Origin: Pseudomonas cichorii
GTDB lineage: Bacteria; Pseudomonadota; Gammaproteobacteria; Pseudomonadales; Pseudomonadaceae
DNA length: 64,000 bases
Reading direction: 5' to 3'
Assembly: GCF_015471405.1 (NCBI RefSeq)
Contig: NZ_BLVZ01000005.1
Location: 372,001-436,000, forward strand
Position numbers and translations under genes: made by a program. This document shows, piece by piece, positions 30,846 to 41,603 of the stretch (position 1 is the first letter of the stretch; every line of letters begins with the position of its first letter). The notes under the pieces were generated by a model. It made no database searches and was not told the DNA's origin. It was given only the letters and a program-made list of their open reading frames with translations.

Positions 30846-33428
30846 TTACGCCAACACTGGCTCCGCATCCTGCTTGACCGGCTGAAGCGGCAGCAGAGGT
30901 GCATGGGGATCGGCTTCGATGGAAGCACGCCACGCAGCCAGCCACTCAGGGTGGCCTGCATTCCAGACCTGATCGTGCAGACGCCCCAGGGCGACAGGGT
31001 CGCTCAGCAGCATCAGACGCTCATGGTTGCTGAGCTTCTCGGGACCGACCTTGAGTGCATGCTCGACGCGCTCATGACGAACCGTCTCGACAGGCTGGGC
31101 CAGACGGTGACGGGAAGTCGCCAGCGCACACGCCAGGGCGTTCTGCTGAGGATCGACCACGGCACGAATGAAGCCGTCCTTCAACGCATGCCAACGGTTC
31201 TCGTGGGTGTACTGATCGGTAGAAATCAGCTCCTGAGGCGTGTCGTACTCTTCCGGAATCAGGAAGAAGCTCTCGTCACGCGCCTTGAGACCCAGCTTGG
31301 TACGGCTGGAAATCACCGATACCGGAATCGACAGCATCAGGGAAACCACAATCGGCGCAAGCCACCACAGGAAGCTTGGGTTCAACCAGGCCACCAGCAA
31401 GGCCCAGCAGGCACCCAGCAAGGTCTGCGGACCATGGCGCTTGACCGCCTCGATCCATGGCGTGGAATCGTCGTCACGCTGCGGAGAATTCCAGGTCGCC
31501 GCCCAGCCCAGGAAAGCAGCCAGCACGAAACGGGTATGGAACAGCATGCGCACCGGAGCCAGCAGCACCGAGAACAGCATTTCCAGCAGCATCGAAACCG
31601 TGACCTTGAACTTGCCGCCAAATGCCTTGGCGCCCTTGGCCCAGATCAGAATGACGCTGAGCAGTTTGGGCAGGAACAACAGGACAATGGTGGTCGAGAA
31701 CAATGCGACGGCTTTTTCCGGGTGCCATTGTGGCCACAGCGGATACAGCTGACGCGGTTCAAGGAAGTAGGTCGGCTCCATCAGGGTGTTCACTGCCAGC
31801 AAGGCCGTGGACAACACCAGGAAGAAGAACCATAACGGCGCCGATAGATACGACATCACGCCTGTCAGGAACACTGCACGGTGAACCGGGTGCATGCCCT
31901 TGACCAGGAACAGCCTGAAGTTCATCAGGTTGCCGTGGCACCAGCGGCGGTCACGCTTGAGTTCGTCCAGCAGGTTGGGCGGCAACTCTTCGTAACTGCC
32001 CGGCAGATCGTAGGCAATCCATACGCCCCAGCCGGCACGACGCATGAGCGCAGCCTCGACGAAGTCGTGGGAAAGAATCGCACCGGCGAATGCCCCCTTG
32101 CCCGGCAACGGCGCCAGGGCGCAGTGCTCGATGAAGGGTTTCATGCGGATGATCGCGTTGTGACCCCAGTAATGGGATTCACCCAGTTGCCAGAAGTGCA
32201 GACCGGCAGTGAACAGCGGACCATAGACGCGGGTCGCGAACTGCTGCATGCGCGCATACAGCGTGTCCATACCCGAGGCACGTGGCGCAGTCTGGATGAT
32301 ACCTGCGTCCGGGGTGGCCTCCATCAGGCGTACCAGACTGGTCAGGCATTCACCGCTCATCACGCTGTCGGCATCGAGTACGACCATGTAGCGGTAATCG
32401 CCACCCCAGCGACGGCAGAAGTCATCGAGGTTGCCGCTCTTGCGTTTTACGCGACGGCGACGACGACGATAGAAGATCTTGCCGAAACCACCGGTTTCGC
32501 GACACACGTCTAGCCAGGCTTGCTGCTCGGCCACCGCGATGTCGGTATCGTTGGTATCGCTGAGCACGAAGAAATCGAAACGGTCCAGATCGCCCGTTGC
32601 GGCAACCGACTCGAACGTCGCACGCAGACCGGCAAATACCCGTGGCACGTCTTCGTTGCAGATCGGCATGACCAGTGCGGTACGCGCACCGGCTTCGATC
32701 GGCTCGTTACCGGCGCTGGCACCAGAGATGCGGTACTTGTCGCGGCCCGTGAGCAATTCGAGAAAGCCCATCAGCGCCGTCCAGAAACCGGCCGAAACCC
32801 AGCAGAACAGAATACCGAACAGCAACAGAATGCTGGTCTGCAAGGCGTAAGGCAGTACCTGCCACGCCGTCTGCACAAAGGTCTGGCGAGTGATTTCGTC
32901 CAGCGAAACCAGCGACCAGCCCTGATACGGCAGTATGCCTTTCATGTACCAGCCAGCCACGATGGTCTGACCAAGCATCAACAGCAACAGAATGTAACGA
33001 CGAATCGAGCCGACCGTACGCCAGCGCGCCTTGGGCAGATCACGGGGCAAATCGCTGTGATCGGGCTTGGGCGGGTTGGTCTTGCCGGTCAGACGCCGCC
33101 AGCCACGCACCAGAATGTTGGTGCGCCATGGCTCTGGAACAACCTTGGTCCGGCGGATCGGTGGCGTAGCCTTCAGACGAATGCGACCGCTGGCATCGAC
33201 GTCGAGAAGCTCGGCGTCCTGCAATTCTTCAGCCGTGGACAGCGTCAGGCGACGGCCGACGGACGCCTGGGCGACCTCGGCCTTATCGCTTACCGGCTGC
33301 GCGGAAAGACGTTCGTGCAATTCAGCGAACGACTTGCAGCTGGCAAGTTCTGCCCGCTGCTCGTCACTCATCGGCAGGTGTGCCAGGTACTCGTTCAGAG
33401 ACTCTGGCACGGGTAGAGAATTACTCAT
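30846..33428 (-). CDS. opgH: Osmoregulated periplasmic glucan glucosyltransferase
   Basis: Inner-membrane family 2 glycosyltransferase that builds the beta-1,2 glucan backbone from UDP-glucose. 860 residues with a long cytoplasmic N-terminus, membrane helices on both sides of the catalytic domain, the acidic motifs [10 protein letters not shown] and the QxxRW-like RDRRWCHGN. This is the mdoH gene; in P. syringae the opgGH region is the hrpM locus needed for virulence. Its ATG overlaps the end of opgG by 8 bp, so translation is probably coupled. Confidence 0.95.
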   Translation of the reverse strand: MSNSLPVPESLNEYLAHLPMSDEQRAELASCKSFAELHERLSAQPVSDKAEVAQASVGRRLTLSTAEELQDAELLDVDASGRIRLKATPPIRRTKVVPEPWRTNILVRGWRRLTGKTNPPKPDHSDLPRDLPKARWRTVGSIRRYILLLLMLGQTIVAGWYMKGILPYQGWSLVSLDEITRQTFVQTAWQVLPYALQTSILLLFGILFCWVSAGFWTALMGFLELLTGRDKYRISGASAGNEPIEAGARTALVMPICNEDVPRVFAGLRATFESVAATGDLDRFDFFVLSDTNDTDIAVAEQQAWLDVCRETGGFGKIFYRRRRRRVKRKSGNLDDFCRRWGGDYRYMVVLDADSVMSGECLTSLVRLMEATPDAGIIQTAPRASGMDTLYARMQQFATRVYGPLFTAGLHFWQLGESHYWGHNAIIRMKPFIEHCALAPLPGKGAFAGAILSHDFVEAALMRRAGWGVWIAYDLPGSYEELPPNLLDELKRDRRWCHGNLMNFRLFLVKGMHPVHRAVFLTGVMSYLSAPLWFFFLVLSTALLAVNTLMEPTYFLEPRQLYPLWPQWHPEKAVALFSTTIVLLFLPKLLSVILIWAKGAKAFGGKFKVTVSMLLEMLFSVLLAPVRMLFHTRFVLAAFLGWAATWNSPQRDDDSTPWIEAVKRHGPQTLLGACWALLVAWLNPSFLWWLAPIVVSLMLSIPVSVISSRTKLGLKARDESFFLIPEEYDTPQELISTDQYTHENRWHALKDGFIRAVVDPQQNALACALATSRHRLAQPVETVRHERVEHALKVGPEKLSNHERLMLLSDPVALGRLHDQVWNAGHPEWLAAWRASIEADPHAPLLPLQPVKQDAEPVLA

Positions 33429-35367
33429 CGCTTGGCAACTGGTAGCTCCAGGTCTCGGTCATGACTTGCAACGTCTTGGCCGGCTCCGGATGGGTGGGTG
33501 CGGCCTCGGCTTCAGGCTGCTTGATCTCTTTACCTTCAGCATCTTTGGCCACGTCGGCTTTCGCTACGTCAGCCTTGTCAGCTTTTGCTGCATCAGCCTT
33601 GGGTGCATCGGCTTTCTTGGCTGGATCAGCCTTGGCGGCGTCAGTCCTGGCTGCATCGGCTTTGGCGACTTCAGGCTTGGCATCACCAGTCTTGGTCGCA
33701 TCGGCCTTGGCTACGGCGGCGTCAGCCTTGGCAACTTCCTTGGCGGCTGCAGGTTTTGCAGCTTCCTTGGACGCTGGCTTCTTGTCTTCTTTGTCAGCAA
33801 CAAGCAGCGCAGGTTCCTTGCCCGGCTCGGCAGGAATTTCACGCAACAGGTAGGCACGCATCTCGGTCGGCTTGTTACGGTCCTTGACCTTCACACGCAG
33901 AGTCAGGCGATAGCCCTTGGTAACCGGGTTGTAGCGCAGGTTGTTCTCGACCAGTTCGACGTTGTCATCGGTGGTCACCTGGCTGCGGATGGTCTTGTCT
34001 TCAGGCAATGCGGCCAGCACCGGACCGACGAAGTCGACCAGGAATGCCAGGCTGCCGTCCGGCTGACGAACCAGGTTGGACTGCCTTACGTCACCGATGG
34101 AGCGCTGGGTCTGCTTGACCCAACCCAGATCAGGCGAGTGAATGGCGTTTTCCTGCATGGTCCAGTGCAGACGGTAGTTGAACTCCATCGGCTCACCCGG
34201 CGCGGCCAGGGTGTCAGGCTTCCAGAACGCAACGATGTTGTCGTTGGTTTCGTCGGCAGTCGGAATCTCTACCAGATCGACGGTGCCTTTGCCCCAGTCG
34301 CCTTTCGGCTCGATCCAGGCACTTGGACGCTTGTCGTAGCGGTCGTCGAGGTCTTCGTACTGACTGAAATCACGGCCACGTTGCAGCAGACCGAAGCCAC
34401 GCGGGTTCTCGACCGAGAAGCTGCTGACGGCCAGGTGTTTCGGGTTGTTCAGCGGACGCCATACCCACTCGCCATTGGCTGCCTGGATCGACAGGCCGCT
34501 GGAGTCGTGCAGTTCACGACGATAGTTAGGCACACGCGACGGCTGGTTGGCACCGAACAGGAACATGCTGGTCAGCGGAGCAACACCCAGCTTGGTGACG
34601 TTTTCACGCAGGAACATGCGCGATTTGACGTCGACCAGCGTGTTGGTGCCAGGACGCAGGGTCAACTGGTAAGCACCGGTGGCGCGAGGCGAATCGAGCA
34701 GGGCAAAGATCACCAGATGGTTGTCATCCGGGCCTGGTTTCTCGATCCAGAACTCTTTGAAACGCGGAAACTCTTCGCCGGACGGCAAGGCGGTATCGAT
34801 TGCCATGCCGCGAGCGGACAGACCATAGACCTGACCCTTGCCGATCACGCGGAAGTAGCTCGCGCCCAGCATGGTCATGATTTCGTCCTGCTTGTCATCC
34901 TTGTTGATCGGATACAAGACGCGGAAGCCCGCATAACCAAGTTTTTCGGTGGCCTTCGGGTCGACCTTGCTGTCGCCGAAATCGAAACGGCTCGCGTCGT
35001 ACTTGATCTCTTCGACGGTTGTGGCCGTGACTTCGTTGATCTTGACTGGTGTGTCGAAGTGCATGCCCTGGTGATAGAACGACAGCTTGAACGGCGTCTT
35101 GTCGGTCGCCCACTCAGCCTTGTCTTCACGGAAGCGGATTTTCTGGTAGTCCGCGAACTTCATGTCGCGCAACTCGGTGGGCAGATTGCTCTTGGGAGCC
35201 TCGAACTTCTGCCCGGCCATTTCTTTGGCCTTTACCGCTACATCATCAAGATTGAACGCCCATAGCTGGCCTGAACCCAACAGGCAGACAAGAGCCGAGC
35301 TTGCCAAAAGCGCACTACGCAACCGCTTGACAGGTGTCTTTGGAGCATCACAGGGACTAACAATCAC
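33421..35367 (-). CDS. opgG: Periplasmic glucan biosynthesis protein OpgG with Ala/Lys/Asp-rich insert
   Basis: Periplasmic protein needed for glucan branching or release. 648 residues; signal peptide ending near GQLWA-F, then the OpgG beta-sandwich domain ([53 protein letters not shown]). After about residue 510 comes a stretch of about 100 residues made of KADAAK-like units, followed by a conserved-looking last strand [12 protein letters not shown]. It is longer than usual OpgG (about 510-550). GTG 35367 is chosen: GAGGG lies six bases before it, while the TTG two codons up lies directly on the ribosome site. Confidence 0.92.
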   Translation of the reverse strand: MIVSPCDAPKTPVKRLRSALLASSALVCLLGSGQLWAFNLDDVAVKAKEMAGQKFEAPKSNLPTELRDMKFADYQKIRFREDKAEWATDKTPFKLSFYHQGMHFDTPVKINEVTATTVEEIKYDASRFDFGDSKVDPKATEKLGYAGFRVLYPINKDDKQDEIMTMLGASYFRVIGKGQVYGLSARGMAIDTALPSGEEFPRFKEFWIEKPGPDDNHLVIFALLDSPRATGAYQLTLRPGTNTLVDVKSRMFLRENVTKLGVAPLTSMFLFGANQPSRVPNYRRELHDSSGLSIQAANGEWVWRPLNNPKHLAVSSFSVENPRGFGLLQRGRDFSQYEDLDDRYDKRPSAWIEPKGDWGKGTVDLVEIPTADETNDNIVAFWKPDTLAAPGEPMEFNYRLHWTMQENAIHSPDLGWVKQTQRSIGDVRQSNLVRQPDGSLAFLVDFVGPVLAALPEDKTIRSQVTTDDNVELVENNLRYNPVTKGYRLTLRVKVKDRNKPTEMRAYLLREIPAEPGKEPALLVADKEDKKPASKEAAKPAAAKEVAKADAAVAKADATKTGDAKPEVAKADAARTDAAKADPAKKADAPKADAAKADKADVAKADVAKDAEGKEIKQPEAEAAPTHPEPAKTLQVMTETWSYQLPSDE

Positions 35368-35373
35368 GAGCAA

Positions 35374-35630
35374 CCCTCGCCGAAAACAGATGAAAAAACC
35401 AACGGCCAGCTATCAGATGCCGGGTTGGCGAGCATTGTTCCGACTCCGAATGGGCTTAATGATTCCCCAATCAATGTCAGAACCCGCTTCTGAATACGCA
35501 GTGGACCAACTCTCGTCGGTCCCCGTAGCGCGCGATTATCCAGTAGCTCGCGTCACAACGCATCAGTTATGACAAAGAATTTCTCACGCGCAGGACTAAT
35601 AAATCCGGGGCAGGCAGAGAATTCATCTTG
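35374..35630. promoter_or_regulatory. Region between dtd and opgG
   Basis: 257 bp upstream of opgG (minus strand) and downstream of nothing on the plus strand. It should hold the opgGH promoter and leader. I see no clear promoter, operator or terminator. Confidence 0.4.
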
Positions 35631-36068
35631 TCAGGTATCAAGCAAAAATGTCACAGGGCCATCATTCACTAAATGAACCTGCATGTCCGCACCAAATTGG
35701 CCCGCAGCAACCACCGGATGCGCGATCCTGGCCTGTGACAATAAATAGTCGAACAACTCGGCACCCAATGCCGGTGAGGCGGCCTTTGAAAAGCTCGGGC
35801 GCATGCCGCTTTTGGTATCCGCCGCCAGAGTGAACTGCGAAACCAGCAACAATCCGCCGCCTACATCACGCAATGAAAGGTTCATCTTGCCTTCATCATC
35901 ACTGAACACTCGATAGTTGAGCAGCTTATGCAGCAACTTATCGGCACTGGCCTGTGTGTCTTGAGGCTCTACACCCACAAGGACCAAAAGTCCTTGATCG
36001 ACAGCACCCACAACTTCCCCAGCTACTTCCACACGCGCACTTTGCACGCGCTGCAACAAGCCTTTCAT
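35631..36068 (-). CDS. dtd: D-aminoacyl-tRNA deacylase
   Basis: Removes D-amino acids (and glycine from tRNA-Ala) from mischarged tRNAs. 145 residues with the family motifs [23 protein letters not shown] and the Gly-cisPro-type [11 protein letters not shown] at the C-terminus. ATG at 36068 chosen over the adjacent upstream TTG. Same strand as pip, with a REP pair between them. Confidence 0.95.
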   Translation of the reverse strand: MKGLLQRVQSARVEVAGEVVGAVDQGLLVLVGVEPQDTQASADKLLHKLLNYRVFSDDEGKMNLSLRDVGGGLLLVSQFTLAADTKSGMRPSFSKAASPALGAELFDYLLSQARIAHPVVAAGQFGADMQVHLVNDGPVTFLLDT

Positions 36069-36097
36069 CAATAAGAAATCCCATCATTCAAACGGCG

Positions 36098-36153
36098 TAG
36101 GAGCGAATTCATTCGCGAAAGACGGCCTCTTCACGGATGAATCCGCTCCTACA
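36098..36153. repeat. REP-like inverted pair between pip and dtd
   Basis: TAGGAGCGAATTCATTCGCG at 36098 and the inverted, slightly diverged CACGGATGAATCCGCTCCTA ending at 36153. Lies between two genes read in the same direction. Confidence 0.85.
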
Positions 36154-36157
36154 GGGG

Positions 36158-37129
36158 TTATGCCTCTTCTGGCGGCAGGTCCAGCAAGCGGCGGGCGATC
36201 TGCGAAGCCGCACGTACCAGCGCGTCGGTAATGCCTGGCTCGGACGCCGCATGCCCGGCATCACGAATGACCTGCAACTCACTGTTGGGCCACGCCTGAT
36301 GCAGCTCCCAAGCGTTATCCAGCGGGCAAATTACATCGTAGCGGCCATGAACGATGATGCCAGGCAGATGCGCGATCTTGGGCATATCGCGTATCAACTG
36401 GTTTTCTTCCAGGAAGGCATTGTTGGTGAAGTAATGACATTCGATGCGCGCAATGGACAAGGCACGTTGCGGCTCGGAGAAACGGTCGACGACCTGCGGG
36501 TTGGGCCGCAAGGTCGCGGTGCGGCCTTCCCAGGTGGACCATGCCTTGGCGGCATGCATCTGGGCGATCTGATCGGCACCGGTCAGGCGCTTGTGAAAGG
36601 CCGCCAGCAGGTTATCGCGCTCATCCAGCGGAATCGGCGCCACGTAATCCTGCCAGTAATCAGGGAACAGGCGGCTGGCGCCGGACTGATAGAACCACTC
36701 GATTTCCTGCGCACGGCACAGGAAAACGCCGCGCAGTATCAAGGCGTGGACACGCTCGGGATGCGTCTGGGCGTAGGCCAGCGCCAGGGTCGAGCCCCAC
36801 GAGCCGCCGAACAGCACCCATTTATCGATCCCCAGATGTTCGCGAATGCGTTCCAGGTCTTCTACCAGATGCCAAGTGGTGTTGCTCTCAAGGCTGGCAT
36901 GCGGAGTCGAACGACCGCAGCCGCGCTGATCGAAAGTGATGATGCGGTACAGGTTCGGATCGAAATAGCAGCGACTTTGAGCATCACATCCCGCACCCGG
37001 CCCGCCGTGAATGAACACAACTGGCAAGCCTTCTGGAGAGCCGCTTTCATCGACATAGAGCACATGCGGCTGTTCCACGGCCAGATCGTGCCGGGCGTAG
37101 GGTTTGATCTGCGGGTACAAAGTCTGCAT
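36158..37129 (-). CDS. pip: Proline iminopeptidase
   Basis: Releases N-terminal proline from peptides (S33 family). 323 residues: HGGPGAGCDAQSR oxyanion region, FDQRGCGRSTPHA, nucleophile elbow GGSWGS (Ser about residue 110), cap domain, and acid/His regions GRYDVICPLD and DAGHAASEPG. Cytoplasmic, no signal peptide. Start ATG after GGAGCATGT. Adjacent to dtd as in other Pseudomonas; the link is only positional. Confidence 0.94.
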   Translation of the reverse strand: MQTLYPQIKPYARHDLAVEQPHVLYVDESGSPEGLPVVFIHGGPGAGCDAQSRCYFDPNLYRIITFDQRGCGRSTPHASLESNTTWHLVEDLERIREHLGIDKWVLFGGSWGSTLALAYAQTHPERVHALILRGVFLCRAQEIEWFYQSGASRLFPDYWQDYVAPIPLDERDNLLAAFHKRLTGADQIAQMHAAKAWSTWEGRTATLRPNPQVVDRFSEPQRALSIARIECHYFTNNAFLEENQLIRDMPKIAHLPGIIVHGRYDVICPLDNAWELHQAWPNSELQVIRDAGHAASEPGITDALVRAASQIARRLLDLPPEEA

Positions 37130-37408
37130 ACATGCTCCATAAGTCCAGTTCAGAGGCGTCTATTATTCTGCCGTTGGGCATCATAAACCCGAAACGATGA
37201 ATGAGCATGCTGCACATTCAAGATCAGGCTGGAACGATCAATGCAAGCGTTTTGCCAATTGCACAGGTTCGCGAACCAGCGCCTTGCGACCGGGTCGAAA
37301 CGTTTGCGTTCTGCCTGGTTATTTAAAATTTTTTCAGGAAATAACTGACGACACGCCTACAGTCAAAGAACCCACTTTTCACTCGTCTGACTACTTGAGG
37401 TCGTACCG
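37130..37408. promoter_or_regulatory. Divergent region between pip and glgP
   Basis: 279 bp with no convincing gene. An AT-rich part (about 37321-37350, TTTAAAATTTTTTCAGG) could hold the glgP promoter. A GAGG ribosome site lies before the glgP ATG. Confidence 0.4.
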
Positions 37409-39859
37409 ATGTCTCAGGAACCACTTGTTCGTGACGCTGATGTGGCCGCTTTTCGCGCCGCTGTTCTTGCCAAACTCACCTATGCAGTGGGCAAGGACCC
37501 TGACCATGCGTTTGAGCATGACTGGTTTGAAGCTGTAGCACTGGCTGCTCGCGACCATATGGTCGAGCACTGGATGGACCATACGCGGCAGATTTATCGC
37601 AAGGTCCAGAAGCGCGTTTACTACCTGTCCCTTGAATTCCTGATCGGTCGGCTTCTGTACGACAGCCTGAGTAACCTCGGGCTGCTGGAAATCGCTCGCG
37701 AGGCGATGACCGAACTGGGCGTGGATATCGAACGCATACGCCTGCTGGAACCGGATGCAGCCTTGGGCAATGGTGGCCTGGGTCGTCTGGCAGCCTGCTT
37801 CATGGAAAGCATGTCGACACTGGGCATCGCCGGTCATGGCTATGGCATTCGTTACGAGCACGGCCTGTTCCGTCAGGCGATCGTCGACGGCTGGCAGCAG
37901 GAGCAAACGGAGAACTGGCTGGACTTCGGCAACCCATGGGAGTTCGAGCGCCCCGAGGTGGTCTACTCCATCGGCTTCAGCGGCAGCGTGGAAACCGTAC
38001 TCAATGAGTCGGGTGAAGCGCGGCAGGTATGGCGTCCGGCTGAAACCGTGCGCGCCATTGCCTATGACACCCCCGTTGTGGGCTGGCGTGGCGCCAGCGT
38101 CAACACCTTGCGTCTGTGGCGTGCGCGGGCAGTGGAAGATCTGCATCTGGAGCGCTTCAACGCAGGCGACCACTTCGGTGCGGTTGCCGAAGTGGTGCGG
38201 GCCGAAAGTATTTCCCGCGTGCTCTACCCCAACGATGCAACGGAGGCGGGCCAGGAACTGCGCCTGCGTCAGGAGTACTTCTTTGTATCGGCGTCGCTGC
38301 AGGACCTGCTGCGTCGCCATCTGAACATGCATGCAACCCTGACGGATCTGCCGGAACACGCCGCCATCCAGATGAACGATACCCACCCGTCGATTGCCGT
38401 GGCCGAGCTGATGCGCCTGCTGATCGACACCCACGGTATCGCCTGGGATGCAGCATGGAAAATCACGGTCGGCACGCTGAGCTACACCAACCACACCCTG
38501 TTGCCCGAGGCACTGGAAACCTGGTCGGTGGGCCTGATGGAGCGCATGTTGCCGCGCCACATGCAGATCATCTATCTGATCAACGCTCAGCACATCGACA
38601 CCCTGCGCGCCAAAGGCGTTCATGATTTCGACGTCTTGCGGGCCGTGTCACTGATCGAGGAAGACAATGGTCGCCGGGTACGCATGGGCAACCTTGCGTT
38701 CCTGGGCTCCCACAGCGTAAACGGTGTTTCTGCGCTGCATACCCAACTGATGCGCAAGACCGTGTTCGCCGAGCTGCACAAGATTTACCCGGAACGGATC
38801 AACAACAAAACCAACGGCATTACCTTCCGCCGCTGGCTGTACCAGGCCAACCCGAAGCTGACCGAAATGCTGGTCGAAGCTCTGGGCGAGGATGTACTGG
38901 ACAATGCCGAGACACGCCTGATCGAACTGGAGCCGTTCGCGGAAAAAAGCTCGTTCCGCAAACAGATGGCAGACCAGCGCCTGCACAGCAAGCGCGCACT
39001 GGCAGCCATCATCCATGAACGCCTCGGGATCGTGGTCAATCCGGCTGCGATGTTCGATGTGCAGGTCAAGCGTATCCACGAGTACAAGCGCCAGCTGCTC
39101 AACCTGTTCCACACTGTTGCGCTGTATCAGGCCATTCGCGCCGAGCCCGGCACGGACTGGGTGCCTCGGGTGAAGATCTTCGCCGGTAAGGCAGCAGCCA
39201 GCTATCACTCGGCCAAACTGATCATCAAACTCACCAACGACATCGCCCGTACCGTCAACAACGACCCGACCGTGCGTGGCCTGCTCAAAGTGGTGTTCAT
39301 GCCCAACTACAACGTCAGCCTGGCCGAAAGCATCATCCCGGCAGCCGACCTTTCCGAACAGATATCCACTGCAGGCCTGGAGGCTTCGGGTACCAGTAAC
39401 ATGAAGTTCGGCCTCAACGGCGCGCTGACCATTGGCACGCTGGACGGCGCCAACGTGGAAATGAGCGAGCAGGTCGGCCTTGAGCATATGTTCATCTTCG
39501 GCATGACATCGCAGCAGGTCGGAGCCCGCAAGCAAACCGGTGATTTCAGTGCCTACGCCGATGTGGCAGCATCCGGTCGCCTCAATGATGTGCTGCAAGC
39601 GATTCGCGGCGGTGTGTTCTCGCCGGACGATCCGAACCGCTATGCGGGCCTGATCGATCAGTTGCTGGCGTACGACCGCTTCCTGGTCTGCGCCGACTTC
39701 GACTCGTACTGGGCCGCCCAGGCCAAGGTCGAAGAGCGCTGGCACGACTCCAAGCAATGGTGGCGTTCGGCAGTCCTCAATACCGCGCGCATGGGCTGGT
39801 TCTCGTCAGACCGCACCATCCGCGAGTACGCAGGCGAAATCTGGAAAGCGCTGGACTGA
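37409..39859 (+). CDS. glgP: Glycogen/starch/alpha-glucan phosphorylase
   Basis: Phosphorolysis of alpha-1,4-glucans to glucose-1-phosphate. 816 residues, family GT35. The N-terminal domain has LEFLIGRLLYDSLSNLG and ALGNGGLGRLAACFMES; the C-terminal domain has KRIHEYKRQLLN and the pyridoxal phosphate site EASGTSNMKFGLNGAL with the Schiff-base Lys. It is alone here, without other glycogen genes beside it. Confidence 0.96.
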   Translation: MSQEPLVRDADVAAFRAAVLAKLTYAVGKDPDHAFEHDWFEAVALAARDHMVEHWMDHTRQIYRKVQKRVYYLSLEFLIGRLLYDSLSNLGLLEIAREAMTELGVDIERIRLLEPDAALGNGGLGRLAACFMESMSTLGIAGHGYGIRYEHGLFRQAIVDGWQQEQTENWLDFGNPWEFERPEVVYSIGFSGSVETVLNESGEARQVWRPAETVRAIAYDTPVVGWRGASVNTLRLWRARAVEDLHLERFNAGDHFGAVAEVVRAESISRVLYPNDATEAGQELRLRQEYFFVSASLQDLLRRHLNMHATLTDLPEHAAIQMNDTHPSIAVAELMRLLIDTHGIAWDAAWKITVGTLSYTNHTLLPEALETWSVGLMERMLPRHMQIIYLINAQHIDTLRAKGVHDFDVLRAVSLIEEDNGRRVRMGNLAFLGSHSVNGVSALHTQLMRKTVFAELHKIYPERINNKTNGITFRRWLYQANPKLTEMLVEALGEDVLDNAETRLIELEPFAEKSSFRKQMADQRLHSKRALAAIIHERLGIVVNPAAMFDVQVKRIHEYKRQLLNLFHTVALYQAIRAEPGTDWVPRVKIFAGKAAASYHSAKLIIKLTNDIARTVNNDPTVRGLLKVVFMPNYNVSLAESIIPAADLSEQISTAGLEASGTSNMKFGLNGALTIGTLDGANVEMSEQVGLEHMFIFGMTSQQVGARKQTGDFSAYADVAASGRLNDVLQAIRGGVFSPDDPNRYAGLIDQLLAYDRFLVCADFDSYWAAQAKVEERWHDSKQWWRSAVLNTARMGWFSSDRTIREYAGEIWKALD

Positions 39860-39883
39860 CCGGACCAAGACCGCCCATAACCC

Positions 39884-39924
39884 GCGTAGGAGCGACTTCA
39901 GTCGCGAATGAATTCGCTCCTACG
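39884..39924. repeat. REP-like palindrome after glgP
   Basis: GCGTAGGAGCGAC and GCGAATGAATTCGCTCCTACGC form one compact palindrome of about 41 bp, without the usual central spacer. Confidence 0.82.
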
Positions 39925-40089
39925 CAACTTTTGCCCCTGACTCACTTCCTTTTGTTCACAGGTATTGGCATATCGCTATCGGTGGTGGGATATTTCACAC
40001 ACTACCGCGGAAACATTCCGATCAAAAATCGGCGCGGAAACAGGTTCAGACTCTGACATAGAGCCTACCCAACCGTGAGGAACACGTTC

Positions 40090-41457
40090 GTGAGTCGTCC
40101 GCTCGTCATCAAAATCGCTGTGCTCGGCGCAGCCCTGTGTGCGGCGATGACCGTCAGCGCTTTGGAAAAACCGGCGGATTTCACCAGCAAGACGCCCTTG
40201 ACCCTGATCGGCCAAGGCCCGCTCTATCGCATCGAATTACCTCTCGCACTGCAATTGAATGCGCTTCAGAGCAATCTGAACGATCTGCGAGTATTCGATG
40301 CCGCCGGCCAGGCTCAAGCCTATGCTCTGGTCCGCAAACAAGCGCCACGCGAAGAAGATCCAGCGTTGACGCCTGTGAACTGGTTCCCGCTGTACACCAC
40401 CGCCGAGGCGGGCGATGCCGTACCGATCATTCGCAGCGAACGGTCGAGCGACGGTGCAATCATCGATGTCCAGCCACAGAGCGACATCGAAGCCGGTGAA
40501 GAAATACTGCGCGGCTGGCTGCTGGATGCCACCACGGTCAAGGCGCCCCTTGAACAGTTGCTGATCGACTGGAGCGCCGAACGCGAGGGCTTCCAGCACT
40601 TCAGCATCGAAGCCAGCGATGATCTGCAGAACTGGCAGGCCTGGGGCGAAGGACAAGTGGCGCGACTGACGTTTTCCGATGAAATGGTCGAGCAGCGAGA
40701 AGTCGGCCTGCCCGGCCAGAACGCCCGTTATCTGCGCCTGCTGTGGCGCTCGCCACAAAGCGCACCCACTCTGGTTTCTGCGTACCTGCTGAGCGCCAGC
40801 CCCGAGAACGCTCCGGCGACATTGACCTGGTCGCCATTGATCAGCGGTGTCGTTGAACAACCCAATGAATATATCTGGCAGTTGCCGACCGACCTGCCAG
40901 TGGAGCGGGTGAAAGTTGATATCACCCAAGACAACAGCCTGGCACCCGGTACGCTTTATGGACGACTCGATGCAGGGCAGGAATGGCAGGTCATCAGCAA
41001 TGGCTTGCTGTACCGACTGACTCAGAACAATGGAGAGATCGTTCAGGACCAGTTGCAACTCACGGGACACAAGGTCCGGCAACTGAAACTGGTCGTCGAT
41101 GATCGCGGCGGCGGACTGGGAGCAGAAGCGCCCAGATTGAGCGTTGCCGTTCCTGCAATCCAGGTGGTGTTCCAGCCTGTGGGCAACGGGCCGTTCACCC
41201 TCGCCGTCGGTAATGCATCGGCTCCGGCTACAGGCCTGCCAGTGACGGCACTGATTCCCGACTTCAATCCGCAAAGACTGGCAGCCCTGGGCAAGGTCAG
41301 GCTGGCGACTGCACCTGCAGCCAACGCAGCCGTTCCTGTGCCGCCAGTTGCCGAGAGCATCGACCTCAAACGCCTCGGTCTGTGGGCTGTGCTGGTACTG
41401 GGTACGCTGTGTCTGGGCTGGATAGCCATCAGTTCTCTGCGCGCCTCAAAACATTGA
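40090..41457 (+). CDS. DUF3999 family membrane-anchored periplasmic protein
   Basis: About 455 residues. N-terminal signal peptide (VIKIAVLGAALCAAMTVSA, cleavage before LEKPADF), a large beta-rich periplasmic part (YRIELPLALQLNALQSNLND, LRVFDAAGQAQAYALVR), and a C-terminal membrane helix (about 427-447). This matches DUF3999, whose function is unknown; it is usually paired with a DUF2339 membrane protein, which is not next to it here. GTG 40090 preferred (AGGA eight bases before it) over GTG 40075. Confidence 0.8.
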   Translation: MSRPLVIKIAVLGAALCAAMTVSALEKPADFTSKTPLTLIGQGPLYRIELPLALQLNALQSNLNDLRVFDAAGQAQAYALVRKQAPREEDPALTPVNWFPLYTTAEAGDAVPIIRSERSSDGAIIDVQPQSDIEAGEEILRGWLLDATTVKAPLEQLLIDWSAEREGFQHFSIEASDDLQNWQAWGEGQVARLTFSDEMVEQREVGLPGQNARYLRLLWRSPQSAPTLVSAYLLSASPENAPATLTWSPLISGVVEQPNEYIWQLPTDLPVERVKVDITQDNSLAPGTLYGRLDAGQEWQVISNGLLYRLTQNNGEIVQDQLQLTGHKVRQLKLVVDDRGGGLGAEAPRLSVAVPAIQVVFQPVGNGPFTLAVGNASAPATGLPVTALIPDFNPQRLAALGKVRLATAPAANAAVPVPPVAESIDLKRLGLWAVLVLGTLCLGWIAISSLRASKH

Positions 41458-41553
41458 CACATCGCAGCTTTAACCCCGGTTTTGCAGCTACGCTGAGCTG
41501 GCGTATGAACTCAATTACCCATAAGCCAGTCTGATAGCAGTATTACGTCGCCA

Positions 41554-41579
41554 CTCGCGTTAAACTGCGCGGGTTTTTT
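41554..41579 (+). terminator. Rho-independent terminator before fbp
   Basis: Stem CTCGCG / CGCGGG (one G-U pair) with an 8-base loop followed by six T. Stops the DUF3999 transcript 25 bp before the fbp ATG. Confidence 0.72.
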
Positions 41580-41603
41580 CATCCCCCATTTTCGGAGCTA
41601 TCC

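Noticed and set aside
33067-35265. 732-codon open frame antisense to opgG/opgH
   Set aside because: The opgG product is clear on the other strand; the long frame reflects codon bias and the Ala/Lys repeat.
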